Source of the DNA: Anaeramoeba ignava
Taxonomy: Eukaryota; Metamonada; Anaeramoebidae
DNA: 64,000 nucleotides
NCBI GenBank assembly: GCA_028826165.1
Contig: JAPDFW010000063.1
Span: 310,001-374,000, forward strand
Reading direction: 5' to 3'
Shown: positions 11,943-23,000 of the stretch, one piece after another
How the letters are laid out: the number at the start of each line of letters is the position of its first letter
How positions within the stretch are numbered: the stretch's first letter is position 1
Position numbers and translations under genes: made by a program
Notes under the pieces: model-generated
What the model was told of the DNA's origin: nothing
What the model saw: the letters and a program-made list of their open reading frames with translations, nothing else
The model's database searches: none

Positions 11943-13592
11943 AATTTAAATGGAAAAGCAATAGAATATTTAAATGAAAAATATTCAAAACAAAATCCTT
12001 CAAAAATCCAAATTGAAGAAAATATTCAAAAAGTAACTGTTGGTTCTTTAAATGAAGCTATTTTAACAATAGAAGGAAATGTATTTGCCAAAGGAGAAGA
12101 TATTAATACAAATAATCCAAAAGAATTTATCAATATTTCATCATTAATTGAAGATAAAAATGATAGAATAATTCAAGATATTGTTTCTGGATATTATTCA
12201 GTTTACTTATTAACTTCAAATCAAAATGCTTATGGAATTGGTTCAAATGATTATGGTCAACTTGGTTTTGATTCTGAAACACTTAATGAAACAGAAAAAC
12301 CAATTTTAATGATGAAAAATGTTTCTAAAATATTTTCAGGAAATTCTTCAATTCATGTTTTTCTTTTAAATTCAAATCAAGAATTATTTGGATGCGGGTA
12401 TAATCATTATGGTCAACTTGGATTAGGAGAATCAAGAAAAAAAGAAATAAAAATCCAAAAATTAACCAAAATCCAAAATATTCCAAAAGGTAAAATAATT
12501 GATATTAAATGTGGATATTACCATTCAATAATGTTGATTGAAAATCAAAATGAAAATCAAAAAAGAAAACTTTATTCATGTGGATATTATGATTATAATG
12601 GACTTGGCAAAAATGAAGATACTTATGAATTTACTGAAATCAAATCATCTTTATTTGAAAATGATGATAATATTCTTGATTTTTCTGTTGGAAATGCTCA
12701 TACTTTGATTTTAACTTCCAATTTAAAATTAATAGTATTTGGAGATAATGGAGATAGTCAATTAGGAACTAGATATACAAATACACAATCAGTTCCAATT
12801 CAAATTGAACTTCCTAAATTAAGATTTAATGAAAATATTTCTAATTATCTTATTTCTTGTGGATATGACAAATCATTTCTTTATTACTCTTTTCCTCCTT
12901 TTTCCAATCTTGAAGAAGATTTGATAAAATTATTTAGAAGAAAAGAATTTTGTGATACTTCATTTAAAACAGAAAATGGAGAAATAATCAAAGCTCATAA
13001 ATTAATATTGAAATATAGATTAAATCAAAATCAAAATCAAAATCAAATTGAAAAACTTCAAGAAATTATTTCAAAAAAATCAATTAAAGAATCAAATCAA
13101 ATATTTGAAATGATTTATTCAAACAATTCCAAAATAAATCCAAAATTATATTCAGAAATTAAAGAAATTATAAATTTAAATAAAAAAATAGAAGAAACAA
13201 TGAAAAGAATTTATTTAAATGAAAATGAAAATGAAAATGAAAAAGATTTTATTATTGAAAGAAAAGAAAAGCAATATAAATTTCCTAAATTAATATTAAT
13301 AATGAGAAGTGAATTATATCGAGGAATGTTTTTATCTGTAACTGAAGATAAATCAAATAAAGTTACAGATTATAGTGAATTAAGTAATAAATCATTTCAA
13401 ATATTTGAATATTGGATTTATTCAAATCAAATTAAAGATGAAATTCAAATTACACAAGAAATTCATTGATGAAATTCAATTTGGAATTGATTATTTTCAA
13501 TTAAATCAAACAAATCCAAATTTATTTGATTTATTAATTAACAAATTTAATAATCAAAATCAAGAAAAGAAAATAAGAATAGATTTAATTTA
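11943..13592 (+). pseudogene. RCC1-BTB-BTB pseudogene (5' truncated, frameshifted)
   Basis: Closely resembles the intact copy at 56042-57826. The frame is open from 11943 but has no ATG until 12309. The first ~75 codons of the family (MNEIIFFGLN... and the EN run) are missing, although a promoter-like T/CAT/T tract remains at about 11827-11845. Present are three to four RCC1-type repeats (for example GYNHYGQLGLGES) and the first BTB (EFCDTSFKTENGEIIKAHKL). The second BTB includes RSELYRGMFLSVTEDKSNKV. At about 13466 an extra C (GAAATTCATTGATG against GAAATTATTGATG in paralogs) shifts the frame, so the reading stops at 13469 while the remaining codons continue in another frame to 13592. Partial expression from 12309 is possible. 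Confidence 0.75.
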
Positions 13593-14360
13593 ATATTTAA
13601 TTTATAAATTAATTTATAAATATAATTTAATAATTTAATGTTTTAGGTTTAAAATATTTAAAATTTAATATAAATTTAAGAATAGATTTAATTTAATATT
13701 CAATTTATAAATTATTTAAAAAAAATTTATATTTAACTATTATTAAATATTTAATGTTTTAGATTTAAATATTTTATTATTTAGATATTTAACATATAAA
13801 TATAAAAATAAGAATAGGTTTAATTTAATATTTAATTAATAAATTTATTTAAAAATATAATTTAATATTTAATTTTTATGTTTAAAATAATAATTTAATG
13901 TTTTAGATTTAAATATTTTATTATTTAAATATTTAACATATAAATATAAAAATAAGAATAGATTTAATTTAATATTTAATTTATAAATTGATTTAAAAAT
14001 ATAATTTAATATTTAATTCTATTATTAAAATAATAATTTATTGTTTTAGATTTAAATATTTTATTATTTAAATATTTAACATATAAATATAAAAATAAGA
14101 ATAGGTTTAATTTAATATTTAATTAATAAATTTATTTAAAAATATAATTTAATATTTAATTTTATGTTTAAAATAATAATTTATTGTTTTAGATTTAAAT
14201 ATTTTATTATTTAAATATTTAACATATAAATATAAAAATAAAAATTGATTTAATTTAATATTTAATTTATAAATTTATTTAAAAATATAATTTAATATTT
14301 AATTTTATGTTTAAAATAATAATTTATTGTTTTAGATTTAAATATTTTATTATTTAAAAA
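13570..14360 (+). repeat. ~140-bp satellite array, forward orientation (5-6 copies)
   Basis: Tandem units of about 140 bp, each with AATAAGAATAGRTTTAATTT, a run of TTAATATTTAATT, then ATGTTTAAAATAATAATTTA and GTTTTAGATTTAAATATTTT. Anchor positions for the first motif are about 13573, 13676, 13809, 13944, 14095 and 14236. The array starts inside the 3' end of the RCC1-BTB pseudogene. The same unit, inverted, forms the array at 26290-28245. No coding potential. Confidence 0.85.
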
Positions 14361-14766
14361 TATTTTGAAAATTGATTTTTTTGAAATTAAAATTTTATCT
14401 TTTTTTTTGAATTAAATTGAATTAATATTAATTTGGAAATTTGTTTTAAAATTTAAATTTATTAATAATTTTTAAATTCCAAAAAAAAAAATTAAATTAA
14501 AAATTAAATTAAAATAATTTTCCTTTTTTTTTTAATAAAAAAAATTAATAAAAAATAATAATAATTTATTAATAAATTAATTTAAAATAATTAAAAAGAA
14601 AATTAAATTAATTATTAATTTAAATTTATTCTTATTTTTTATATTTTTATTTATTTTCAAAATCCACTTTTTTTATTCATTTTTTTTTGCTTTTTTTTTT
14701 TCATTTTTTTCCTTTTTTTTTAAAACAAAAACAAAACACAAAACACAAAAAACACAAAAAAACAAA
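14361..14766. other. A/T-rich 5' flank of the BTB/coiled-coil gene
   Basis: About 400 bp of A- and T-tracts with no gene. The last 80 bp contain a T12-CAT-T7 motif (about 14690-14710) and an AAAACACAAAACAC leader just before the ATG. Confidence 0.5.
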
Positions 14767-16344
14767 ATGGATAACAATAATAATAACCAAATTCAAATTG
14801 CAAATCAAAATGAAAATGGAAATGAAAAGAAAAATTTAGAAAAAAAAGTAACAAAAAATTTAATTAAAGATTATTCAAACCTTTTAAATGGAAATTCATT
14901 TAAAGATTTTTCAATTTTTGTTGAGAATAAATCAAATCCTTTTGAAATTAAAGTTCATAAATCAATTTTATCTTCAAGATCTCCTTTTTTTAATGAATCA
15001 TTAAGGCAAGAATCTCTTTCTATTTCTTTAAATCAATTTAATAAAAAAGAAATGGAATCAATTTTGAGTTATATTTATTATGGAAATATTTCTTTTGAGA
15101 ATCAAGAAAATCTTATCCAATTATTGGAAATTTCAATTTATTTTAAATTAGATTTATTGAAAGAAATTATTCAAAAAAAAATTTTAAATTCAATTAATTA
15201 TTCAAATTTTTTCCAATTTTTATTCCAAAATCGAAATTTAAATTTAAATGAAATTGAAATAAAATGTTTTGAATTAATAAATCAAAATTTTTCCCAAATT
15301 CAAAATAATGAGAATTTATTCAATTTAACTAAAGAAGAAATTATCAAATTTATTCAATTTAAACAAGAAAAAAAAGAAATTTTTCAATTTGATTTTTTTC
15401 AATTTTTAAATAATTGGATTGAAAAAAGAGTTAATTCATTAAGATTAAGGAAATATAAACACAAAATGAATGCAAAGAAAAGATTATTTCATTCTTTTTT
15501 TTCATTATTTGATAAAGATTCAATTTCAAAACAAGATTTTGATAAATTAAAACAATTTGAGATTTTTCTTCCAAATTCTTTTTTAATTCATTTTGAAAGA
15601 GCTATTTTTCAAATTCAAGATCAAGAAAATCAAACAAAAATCAAAGAAAAAGAAAAGAAAATTAAAGAAAATGAAGATCGAATCCAAAGAAGAGATAAAA
15701 GAATTAGGTTAATTGAATCAGAAAATCATGCCACAAAAAAAGAGAATCGAGATTTGAAATCCGAAAATGAAAAGAAAAAAAAGGAAATTCTTCATTTAAA
15801 ATCTGAGAATACAAAGAAAGAAGAAGAAATTGCTTCCTTGAAATCTCAAAAAGAAATTGATGAAAAACAAAAACCAAAAGAAACAAGAGATTATCAAACA
15901 AAAGAAATAAAAGATGAACAATCAAAAGAAATAAAAGATGAACAACCAAAAGAAACAGAAACAAAAGATAAACAAACAAAAGAAACAGAAATAAAATCAA
16001 AAGAAATTAAGGATAAACAAACAAAAGAAACAAAAGATGAACAACCAAAAGAAATAAAAGATGAACAACCAAAAGAAATAAAAGATGAACAACCAAAAGA
16101 AATAAAGGATAAACAACCAAAAGAAACAAAAGATGAACAATCAAAAGAAACAAGAGATTATCAACCAAAAGAAACTGATATAAAACCAAAAGAAACAAAA
16201 GATGAAAAACCAAAAAATTTGGAACAAAAAACTTCACCAAATGAAAATATACCTTCATATTCACTCCCATTCAAAATTCAACAAATTCAAACAAAAGTAA
16301 GCATTGATATAATAGAAATCAAATGGAAAATGCCGGAGAATTGA
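14767..16344 (+). CDS. BTB domain protein with coiled coil and KETKDEQP repeats
   Basis: 525 residues in one frame. Order: Asn-rich N terminus; BTB domain (about 36-130, FKDFSIFVENKSNPFEIKVH then KSILSSRSPFFNESL); BACK-like helices (about 130-265); coiled coil (about 275-365); about twelve degenerate repeats of KETKDEQP/KEIKDKQT type (about 368-485). The last ~40 residues (FKIQQIQTKV...EIKWKMPEN) look like the first strands of a fibronectin type III domain cut by a TGA stop. A strong donor-like GTAAGC at 16297 offers another 3' end. The same charged repeats recur in the GAR-domain exons at 17571-17822, so the two pieces may once have been one gene. BTB proteins often act as CUL3 adaptors; the function here is unknown. 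Confidence 0.78.
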   Translation: MDNNNNNQIQIANQNENGNEKKNLEKKVTKNLIKDYSNLLNGNSFKDFSIFVENKSNPFEIKVHKSILSSRSPFFNESLRQESLSISLNQFNKKEMESILSYIYYGNISFENQENLIQLLEISIYFKLDLLKEIIQKKILNSINYSNFFQFLFQNRNLNLNEIEIKCFELINQNFSQIQNNENLFNLTKEEIIKFIQFKQEKKEIFQFDFFQFLNNWIEKRVNSLRLRKYKHKMNAKKRLFHSFFSLFDKDSISKQDFDKLKQFEIFLPNSFLIHFERAIFQIQDQENQTKIKEKEKKIKENEDRIQRRDKRIRLIESENHATKKENRDLKSENEKKKKEILHLKSENTKKEEEIASLKSQKEIDEKQKPKETRDYQTKEIKDEQSKEIKDEQPKETETKDKQTKETEIKSKEIKDKQTKETKDEQPKEIKDEQPKEIKDEQPKEIKDKQPKETKDEQSKETRDYQPKETDIKPKETKDEKPKNLEQKTSPNENIPSYSLPFKIQQIQTKVSIDIIEIKWKMPEN

Positions 16345-16920
16345 AATTTGAAAAATAAATTGAATTTTTCTGTGAAACAAAAGAAAAATCACAGCCAAGA
16401 ATATTCATTATAAAAACCAAATATTAATTTTGATAAATAGTTAAAACAAAAACAATTTGAATCATCAATGATATTCAATACAAGTTCAGAGGATATGATG
16501 TACTTTTGACTTACTGGGAACAAAATATCAAGTTCAAATCAATTCATTTAAAACTGTTGAATCAAAAAATATACGAAAGAATGCAAAATAAATATATGCA
16601 TAAAAACTTAAAAGTAGGAGTAACATACACAGCAAAGATAAGAACAATTAACAATCACATCAAGCGATTGGAGAAAGTTCCAAATTCAAAAAGAATCGTC
16701 CTGAGCAAATTGTCAATCTAAAAATATCAAGATTTATCCTTAACTTGGGCGCCAAAAGATGGATTACAAATTCAAAAATATCAAATCAGAATTCCAAATC
16801 ATAGAACAATTTCAACAGTTGGCAATCGTGCTTATTTAAGAAAACGTTCCATCTGGGAAAATCTAAAAATTTATATTATGAAAACCAGGAAAAGAAACAA
16901 GTAATTTAATTTAATATTTG
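16345..16920 (+). pseudogene. Decayed fibronectin type III-like coding remnants
   Basis: No intact ORF, but protein-like stretches appear in different frames. One at 16461-16721 (GYDVLLTYWEQNIKFKSI, then LKVGVTYTAKIRTIN) has the Y-x-x-x-L-x-Y and V-x-Y-x-x-K-I-R-T-x-N pattern of an FN3 domain. Another at about 16736-16903 (LTWAPKDGLQIQKYQIRIP, then LKIYIMKTRKRNK) fits the W-x-P-x-x-G-x-I-x-x-Y-x-I pattern. Frames are broken by several stops. A 36-nt stretch at 16407-16443 nearly repeats 17404-17442. The FN3 assignment is by eye and tentative. Sequencing indels cannot be excluded as the cause of the breaks. Confidence 0.4.
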
Positions 16921-17176
16921 ATTTGATATTTAATTTTATATTTAATTTAATAAATTTGATAAATTTAAAAAGATTTAATTTTTATATTTAATTTTATATT
17001 TAAAAGAAACAAATTTGATATTTAATTTTATATTTGATTTGATATTTAATTTTATATTTGATTTGATATTTAATTTAATATTTAATATTTAATTTTATAT
17101 TTGATTTGATATTTAATTTTATATTTAATATTTAATTTAATATTTAATTTTATATTTAATATTTATTTTAAAATAG
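16921..17176. repeat. TTTAATTTTATAT / GATATTTAA array
   Basis: About 250 bp of TTTGATATTTAATTTTATA units between the FN3-like remnants and the GAR exon at 17177. It could be an intron, since GTAATT at 16904 and AAATAG at 17171-17176 flank it. However, the phases I tried do not join the two sides cleanly. Confidence 0.6.
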
Positions 17177-17822
17177 CTTTCGATATTCCTTTAGAAAAAT
17201 CTCATGTATTTACAAAAGAAAAATATCAAACTTCACAAAGAATGCAAAGCTTTTTGTTAGAAAATAACCTAGATGTTGAAATCCAAGGAGAATATACTCC
17301 AGGACAGTTTAAATGTGAAATTGATGGAAAATCTTTGAATTTTAAAACTGTTGAAGGTTTTTTTCCAAAATTTTTAAAAAGAAAAACAAATTTATTAATT
17401 TTTTATTATAAAAACCAAATAATTAATTTTGATAAATAGTTACTGAATTTGTTCGAGTTGGAGGTGGTTATTTAAGATTTGAGGATTATGTGGAAAAACA
17501 TTTAAAACCAAATTTAAAATTTGTTAAAACAAAAGGAGTTGGTGGATTTTTATCAGGAGGAGAAAATAAAACAGAAACAAAAGATGAACAAACAAAAGAA
17601 ACAAAAGATGAACAACCAAAAGAAACAGAAATAAAATCAAAAGAAACAAAAACAAAAGATAAACAAACAAAAGATAAACAACCAAAAGAAATAAAAGATG
17701 AACAACCAAAAGATGAATTAAAGAAAGATGAAAAACCAAAAGAAGAAATAAAGAAAGATGAAAAACCAAAAGATGAAATAAAGAAAGATGATTTAAAGAA
17801 AGATGAATTAAACAAAGATTAA
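17177..17822 (+). CDS. GAR (Gas2-related) domain fragment with charged repeat tail
   Basis: Two exons, 17177-17356 and 17440-17822, with matching phase 1. The join gives ...KTVEVTEFVRVGGGYLRFED, which has the V-R-V-G-G-G signature of the Gas2-related domain, a zinc-binding microtubule-binding module of Gas2 and spectraplakins. Upstream FDIPLEKSHVFTKEKY... supplies the first half of the domain. The tail is KETKDEQP/KDEIKKDE repeats like those of the BTB gene at 14767. No start codon belongs clearly to this piece. Upstream exons are either the decayed FN3-like stretch or missing, so this may be the 3' end of a broken gene. From 17823 to about 17990 the charged repeats continue in shifted frames. 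Confidence 0.5.
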
Positions 17823-18272
17823 AAACCAAAAGAAATAAAGATGAAAAAACAAAAGAAATTAAACAAAGATCAAAAACCAAAAAAAAAGAAATAAAAGATC
17901 AAAAACCAAAAAGAAAAATAAAGAAACAAAAGATAAACAACCAAAAGAAACAGAAATAAAATCAAAAGAAATAAAAGATAAACAATCAAAATTAAATTGA
18001 AAATCAAAATCAAAATTCAAAATTCAAAAAGTCCCAAAATCAAAATTAAAATTAAAATTAAAATTAAAATTAAAAATCAAAATTAAAATTAAAATTAAAA
18101 TTAAAATTAAAATCAAAATTAAAATTAAAATTAAAATTAAAATTAAAATCAAAATGAAAATCAAAATCAAATTGAAAATCAAAATCAAAATTAATTAAAA
18201 ATCAAAATCAAAAAATCAAAATTAATTAAAAATCAAAATCAAAATTTCATTTTTTCATTTTTTTTTAATAAA
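17823..18272. repeat. Repeat-tail remnants, then AAATTA/AAATCA array
   Basis: 17823-17995 holds out-of-frame copies of the CCAAAAGAAATAAAAGAT-type repeat of the GAR and BTB genes. 17996-18240 is (AAAATT)n/(AAAATC)n. 18243-18266 is a TTTCATTTTTTCATTTTTTT promoter-like tract for the next gene. Confidence 0.65.
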
Positions 18273-19754
18273 ATGGAAACTTATTCTAATTTAGAAAAAC
18301 TTTCAAATGATTTAAAAAATTTATTTAAAAATGAAAATGAAAATCAAAATGAAAGTTATTTTGATTTTGAAATAATTTGTGAACAAAATCAAACTTCATT
18401 TAAAACTCATAAATCAATTCTTTCTTCAAGAAGTGAATATTTTAAAACTCTTTTTAAATCTAAAATGAAAGAATATCAAGAAAATAAATTAATTCTAAAA
18501 GATGTTTCAAGTTCAATTCTATTCCCAATTTTAAAATATTTTTATTCAGGAAAAATTGGAATTAATTCAGAAAATGCAATAGAAATTTTAATTTTTTCAT
18601 CAAAATATTTAATTGATGAATTAATTGAATTTTGTTCAACTTTTATCAAAAACAATTTAGAATTAGAAACTACTATTGATATTCTTAAATTATCTGAATC
18701 AATGAATCTAAATCAATTAATAGATTTTTCTTATCAATTTATTTGTGAGAATTTTGAAGAATTTGTGAAAACTCCATTTTTTCTTGAACTTGAAGAAAAT
18801 CAATTAGATTCAATATTATCGAATTATAAAATTTCAATAAATGAATTTGAACTTTTGCAATCAATAATAAAATGGGGGAAGCATAAATCAAATATTAATC
18901 AAGAAATGGATAGAAAAGAAGAAAAAGAAAAAATACAAGATCAAATTTGCAATATTATTGAAAAAATCAGATTTATTGATTTTACGAAAAGAGAGCTCGA
19001 AGATATTTTGAAAGAAGAATTAATTCCGAATGAAATTTCAGAAAAATTAATTCAATTCCAAAAACTTAAAAAAGATGAAAAAGGATTGAAAGAATTTATT
19101 GGAAAAGAAAAAGAAAACGAAAACTCATTAATTTTCAAACCAAGATTTCTTTTTGATTCCGAAATTATTCAAGAGATTAAGCATTTCAAGAAATTAAGAG
19201 AATGGATAAATGATGATGAATTCTTTTCTAAAATGAAAAAGGGATATTCAGGAAAAAGAGATGGATTTTTTGGTTACAAATGGCATAATATATGCGATGA
19301 TAAAGGAAAAACATTAGTTGTTATCAAAACAAAAGATAATTATATTTTTGGAGGATTTACTCAAGTTGGATTTACAAATGATAAATCAAAATGGAGAAAA
19401 GAAGATCGAAAATATTATTCTGGATATATCAAAGATTCAAATGCATTTATTTTTTCATTAAGAAATGATAAGAATGACAGAAAGCCAGAGAAATTTCCGA
19501 TTAAAGAAGAAGAAGATGAAAAACCAGAAAAATTCGCACTTTGTTATAATTCAAGTTATGGTCCAATTTTTGGGAATTATTATGATATTTATTTAAATTC
19601 CAAAATGCAAACTGGCAAATCTAATTTTGGTTCTACTTACAATTTGCCTAAAGGAATTGGCTATGGAAGTGATGAAGCTAAAAGTTATTTAGTTTGTTCT
19701 TTTGATAAAGAAGAAGCTGAAGAAGTTGAAGAAGTTGAGACTTTTTTTATTTAA
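18273..19754 (+). CDS. BTB-BACK-TLDc domain protein
   Basis: 493 residues, single exon. BTB at about 28-125 (YFDFEIICEQNQTSFKTHKS, ILSSRSEYFKTLFKSKMKE); BACK helices at about 130-235 (SEFELLQSIIKWG-like motif as NEFELLQSIIKWGKHK); TLDc domain at about 315-485. The TLDc has DGFFGYKWHNICDDKGKTLV, VIKTKDNYIFGGFT, an AFIFSL strand and a final SYLVCSFDKEE. TLDc domains occur in oxidation-resistance proteins and V-ATPase regulators; BTB-TLDc fusions are known in amoebae and ciliates. The domain looks complete. The protein ends in an acidic EAEEVEEVE stretch. It is the intact BTB gene nearest to the damaged BTB/FN3/GAR region. Confidence 0.88.
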   Translation: METYSNLEKLSNDLKNLFKNENENQNESYFDFEIICEQNQTSFKTHKSILSSRSEYFKTLFKSKMKEYQENKLILKDVSSSILFPILKYFYSGKIGINSENAIEILIFSSKYLIDELIEFCSTFIKNNLELETTIDILKLSESMNLNQLIDFSYQFICENFEEFVKTPFFLELEENQLDSILSNYKISINEFELLQSIIKWGKHKSNINQEMDRKEEKEKIQDQICNIIEKIRFIDFTKRELEDILKEELIPNEISEKLIQFQKLKKDEKGLKEFIGKEKENENSLIFKPRFLFDSEIIQEIKHFKKLREWINDDEFFSKMKKGYSGKRDGFFGYKWHNICDDKGKTLVVIKTKDNYIFGGFTQVGFTNDKSKWRKEDRKYYSGYIKDSNAFIFSLRNDKNDRKPEKFPIKEEEDEKPEKFALCYNSSYGPIFGNYYDIYLNSKMQTGKSNFGSTYNLPKGIGYGSDEAKSYLVCSFDKEEAEEVEEVETFFI

Positions 19755-20086
19755 AAATTTAATTAAAAAAAATTTTAGATCCAATTTCGAAAATAAGAAT
19801 TCTTCTTTTTATTTTTTTTTCTTATTTTTTTTGTTGAGAATTTAAAACAGATTAAAATTATTTACAAATTTCCTTATTGTTTTTTTATTTTAATTTTTTA
19901 ATTTTAGTATTAAAATTGATAAAGCAAATAAAAATGAAAAAAAAAATTATTTAAAAATTTCTTTTTTCATTTTTATTTTCATTTTTATTTTCTCATTATT
20001 TTTTTTAATTTCTTTTTTCTTATTAAAAATCATTACAAAAATTAATAATTGTTTTAAATAATAAAAATTAAATTACGAATTGATTT
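19755..20086. other. Intergenic A/T flank with promoter-like T/CAT tracts
   Basis: 332 bp with no gene. It has T-rich 3' sequence of the BTB-TLDc gene, then CTTTTTTCATTTTTATTTTC at about 19961-19980 and a further TCATTATTTTTT before the ATG at 20087. Confidence 0.45.
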
Positions 20087-23000
20087 ATGATGACACTCTC
20101 AATTCAAGAAATGAAAGAAAAAATTGAACTTTTTAAAAGTTCTCATGAACAAAGAATATCTGATGCAATTGGATCACATATTTTCTTTGAAATTAATTGG
20201 GACTCAGTATTAAAATCACGAAATTCAGAAAGGGCAGTTAAAACATTATTTTGTTGGCAAGGTTATTTTGTGATTGGAAGACTTGTTGAAGCAATTGAAA
20301 AATTTGTTTATACTTCTGGTTGTCGAGAGATTGTTGCTTCAAAAATGAAAACGATTCGAGTTGAATCTGTTTCAAAAGTACGAAATTTATTTGAATTAAA
20401 ATTGAATTGAATTGAATATTGAATATTGAATATTGAATTTTAATTTAAATTGAATTGAATTAAATATTGAATTAAATATTGAATTTAATTGAATTGAATT
20501 AAATATTGATTATTGAATTTTGAATTAAATATTGAATATTGAATTAAATATTGAATTGAATTAAATATTGAATTAAATATTGAATTGAATTAAATATTGA
20601 ATTGAATTGAATTAAATTAAATATTGAATTGAATTGAATTAAATATTAAATATTAAATATTAAATATTAAAATGAATTAAATATTAAATTGAATTAAATT
20701 AAATTGAATTAAATATTAAATTAAATATTGAATTGAATATTGGAATTAAATTAAATTAAATATTGAATATTAAATATTGAATTAAATATTGAATTGAATT
20801 GGAATTGAATATTGAATTGAATTAAATATTGAATTAAATTGAATTAAAATTGAATTAAATATTGAATTAAAATTGAATTGAATATTGAATTAAGACAAAT
20901 TAAATGAATTGAATTGAATATTGAATTAAATTTAAATATTAAATATTGAATTAAATATTGAATTGAATATTGAATTGGATTAAATATTGAATTGAATTGA
21001 ATATTGAATTTTGAATTAAATTGAATTGAATATTGAATTGAATTGAATTAAATATTAAATATTAAATTAAATATTGAATTGAATATTGAATTGAATTAAA
21101 TATTGAATTAAATATTAAATATTGAATTGAATATTGAATTGAATATTGAATTGAATTGAATTGAATTGAATATTGAATTGAATTGAATTGAATTGAATTG
21201 AATTAAATATTGAATTTAATATTGAATTAAATATTAAATTGAATTGAATTAAATATTAAATTGAATTGAATTAAAAATTGAATTGAATATTGAATTGAAT
21301 ATTGAATTGAATTGAATTAAATATTGAATTAAATATTAAATATTGAATATTGAATTAAATATTGAATATTGAATTGAATATTGAATTGAATTAAATATCG
21401 AATTTTGAATTAAATTTAATTGAATTGAATTAAATTAAATTGAATGAATTGAATATTGAATTAAATATTGAATTAAATATTAAATATTGAATTGAATATT
21501 GAATTGAATTAAATTAAATATTGAATTAAATATTTGAATTAAAATTAAATATTAAATTGAATTGAATATTGAATTAAATTAAATTAAATATTAAATGAAA
21601 ATTGAATTAAATATTGAATTAAATATTGAAATTAAATAAATATTGAATTGAATTAAAAATTGAATTGAATATTGAATTGAATTAAATTGAATTGAATATT
21701 GAATTGAATTAAATATTGAATATTGAATTGAATTGAATTGAATTGAATATTGAATTAAATATTAATTTGAATTGAATTGAATTGAATTAAATATTGAATT
21801 AAATATTGAATTGAATTAAATATTAAATTAAATATTGAATTGAATTAAATATTGAATTAAATATAAATATTGAATTGAATATTAAATATTGTTGAAATTT
21901 TTTCTTCTTCAAAAAAAAAAAAAAAAGGGAAAGAACATCTTTTTACGTAATTCTATTTTAACTTTTCAAGGTAATTTTAGTAAAGGAAGTGCTGGTGTTA
22001 TGAAACAAAATATTTTGGAAATGAGTATTGCAAAAGTTTTTGAACAAGTTTTACCTTTTTATCAAAAACAAGTGGAATCAAAAATAATTCCAGAAACAAA
22101 AAAAGTAAATTTAAATACTTTTTTTTTTAAAAATTAAATTAAAAATTAAATTAAAAATTAAGTCCATTTCGGAAATAATGGATTCGGAACTGAAAATTAT
22201 AATTGATTGGGAATCATTTAAACTTTCATCAGATATCAGTAAAACACTTTCCAATTTCACATCACTTCAAGGACATAATTCATTTAATAAATTACTTACT
22301 GCACTTAGATCATCAGTTAGAGATGATCGAATATCCCCCAAAAAACTAACTAAAATAATCGCAAAGGTTTGTCTCAAAAACACATTCTATCAAATATTCA
22401 TCCCGTTTACTTTCTTCTCAACAATTTGACCCACTTTTTTTTGTTCCCCATTTAATTTAGATTGTTTTTATTCATTCTCCAAAAAGAAAAAATGTTTATA
22501 TCAATGATGATACTTTGTATGTTTTTTGCAATTGGGAAGATCCTTGGAAAGGCAATCTACTTTCTGAAGATTATCAGGTTTTTAACTCAATCAATTTTCT
22601 CTATTAATAACTCAATCAAAAAAAAATGATTTGAATTTTTGTGGTTTTTTTTATTTATTTATTTAGTCAATTTTCACTCAAAGTTGTCAATTTTATAAAC
22701 TAACAAGAAAAATGAACAAAAAAAGAGATCAATCGAGTCTTTTGGGTAAAATAGCAAGTAATCTAAGTGATTTATCTGATTGTTCATTTGTGCAAAATGG
22801 ATATATTGAGCATCTTCGCTGGATTACTTCACAACCAATTATTATACAACCAGTAAAACAAAAACAAAATCAAAATCAAATTAAAATCAAAATCAAAATC
22901 AAAATTAAAATTAAAATTAAAATCAAAATCAAAATCAAAATCAAAATTAAAATCAAAATCAAAATTAAAATCAAAATCAAAATCAAAATTAAAATTAAAA

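Noticed and set aside
12309-13469. Intact 386-aa RCC1-BTB gene
   Set aside because: Homology continues upstream to 11943 without a start codon and downstream past a frameshift, so it is a truncated copy rather than a full gene.
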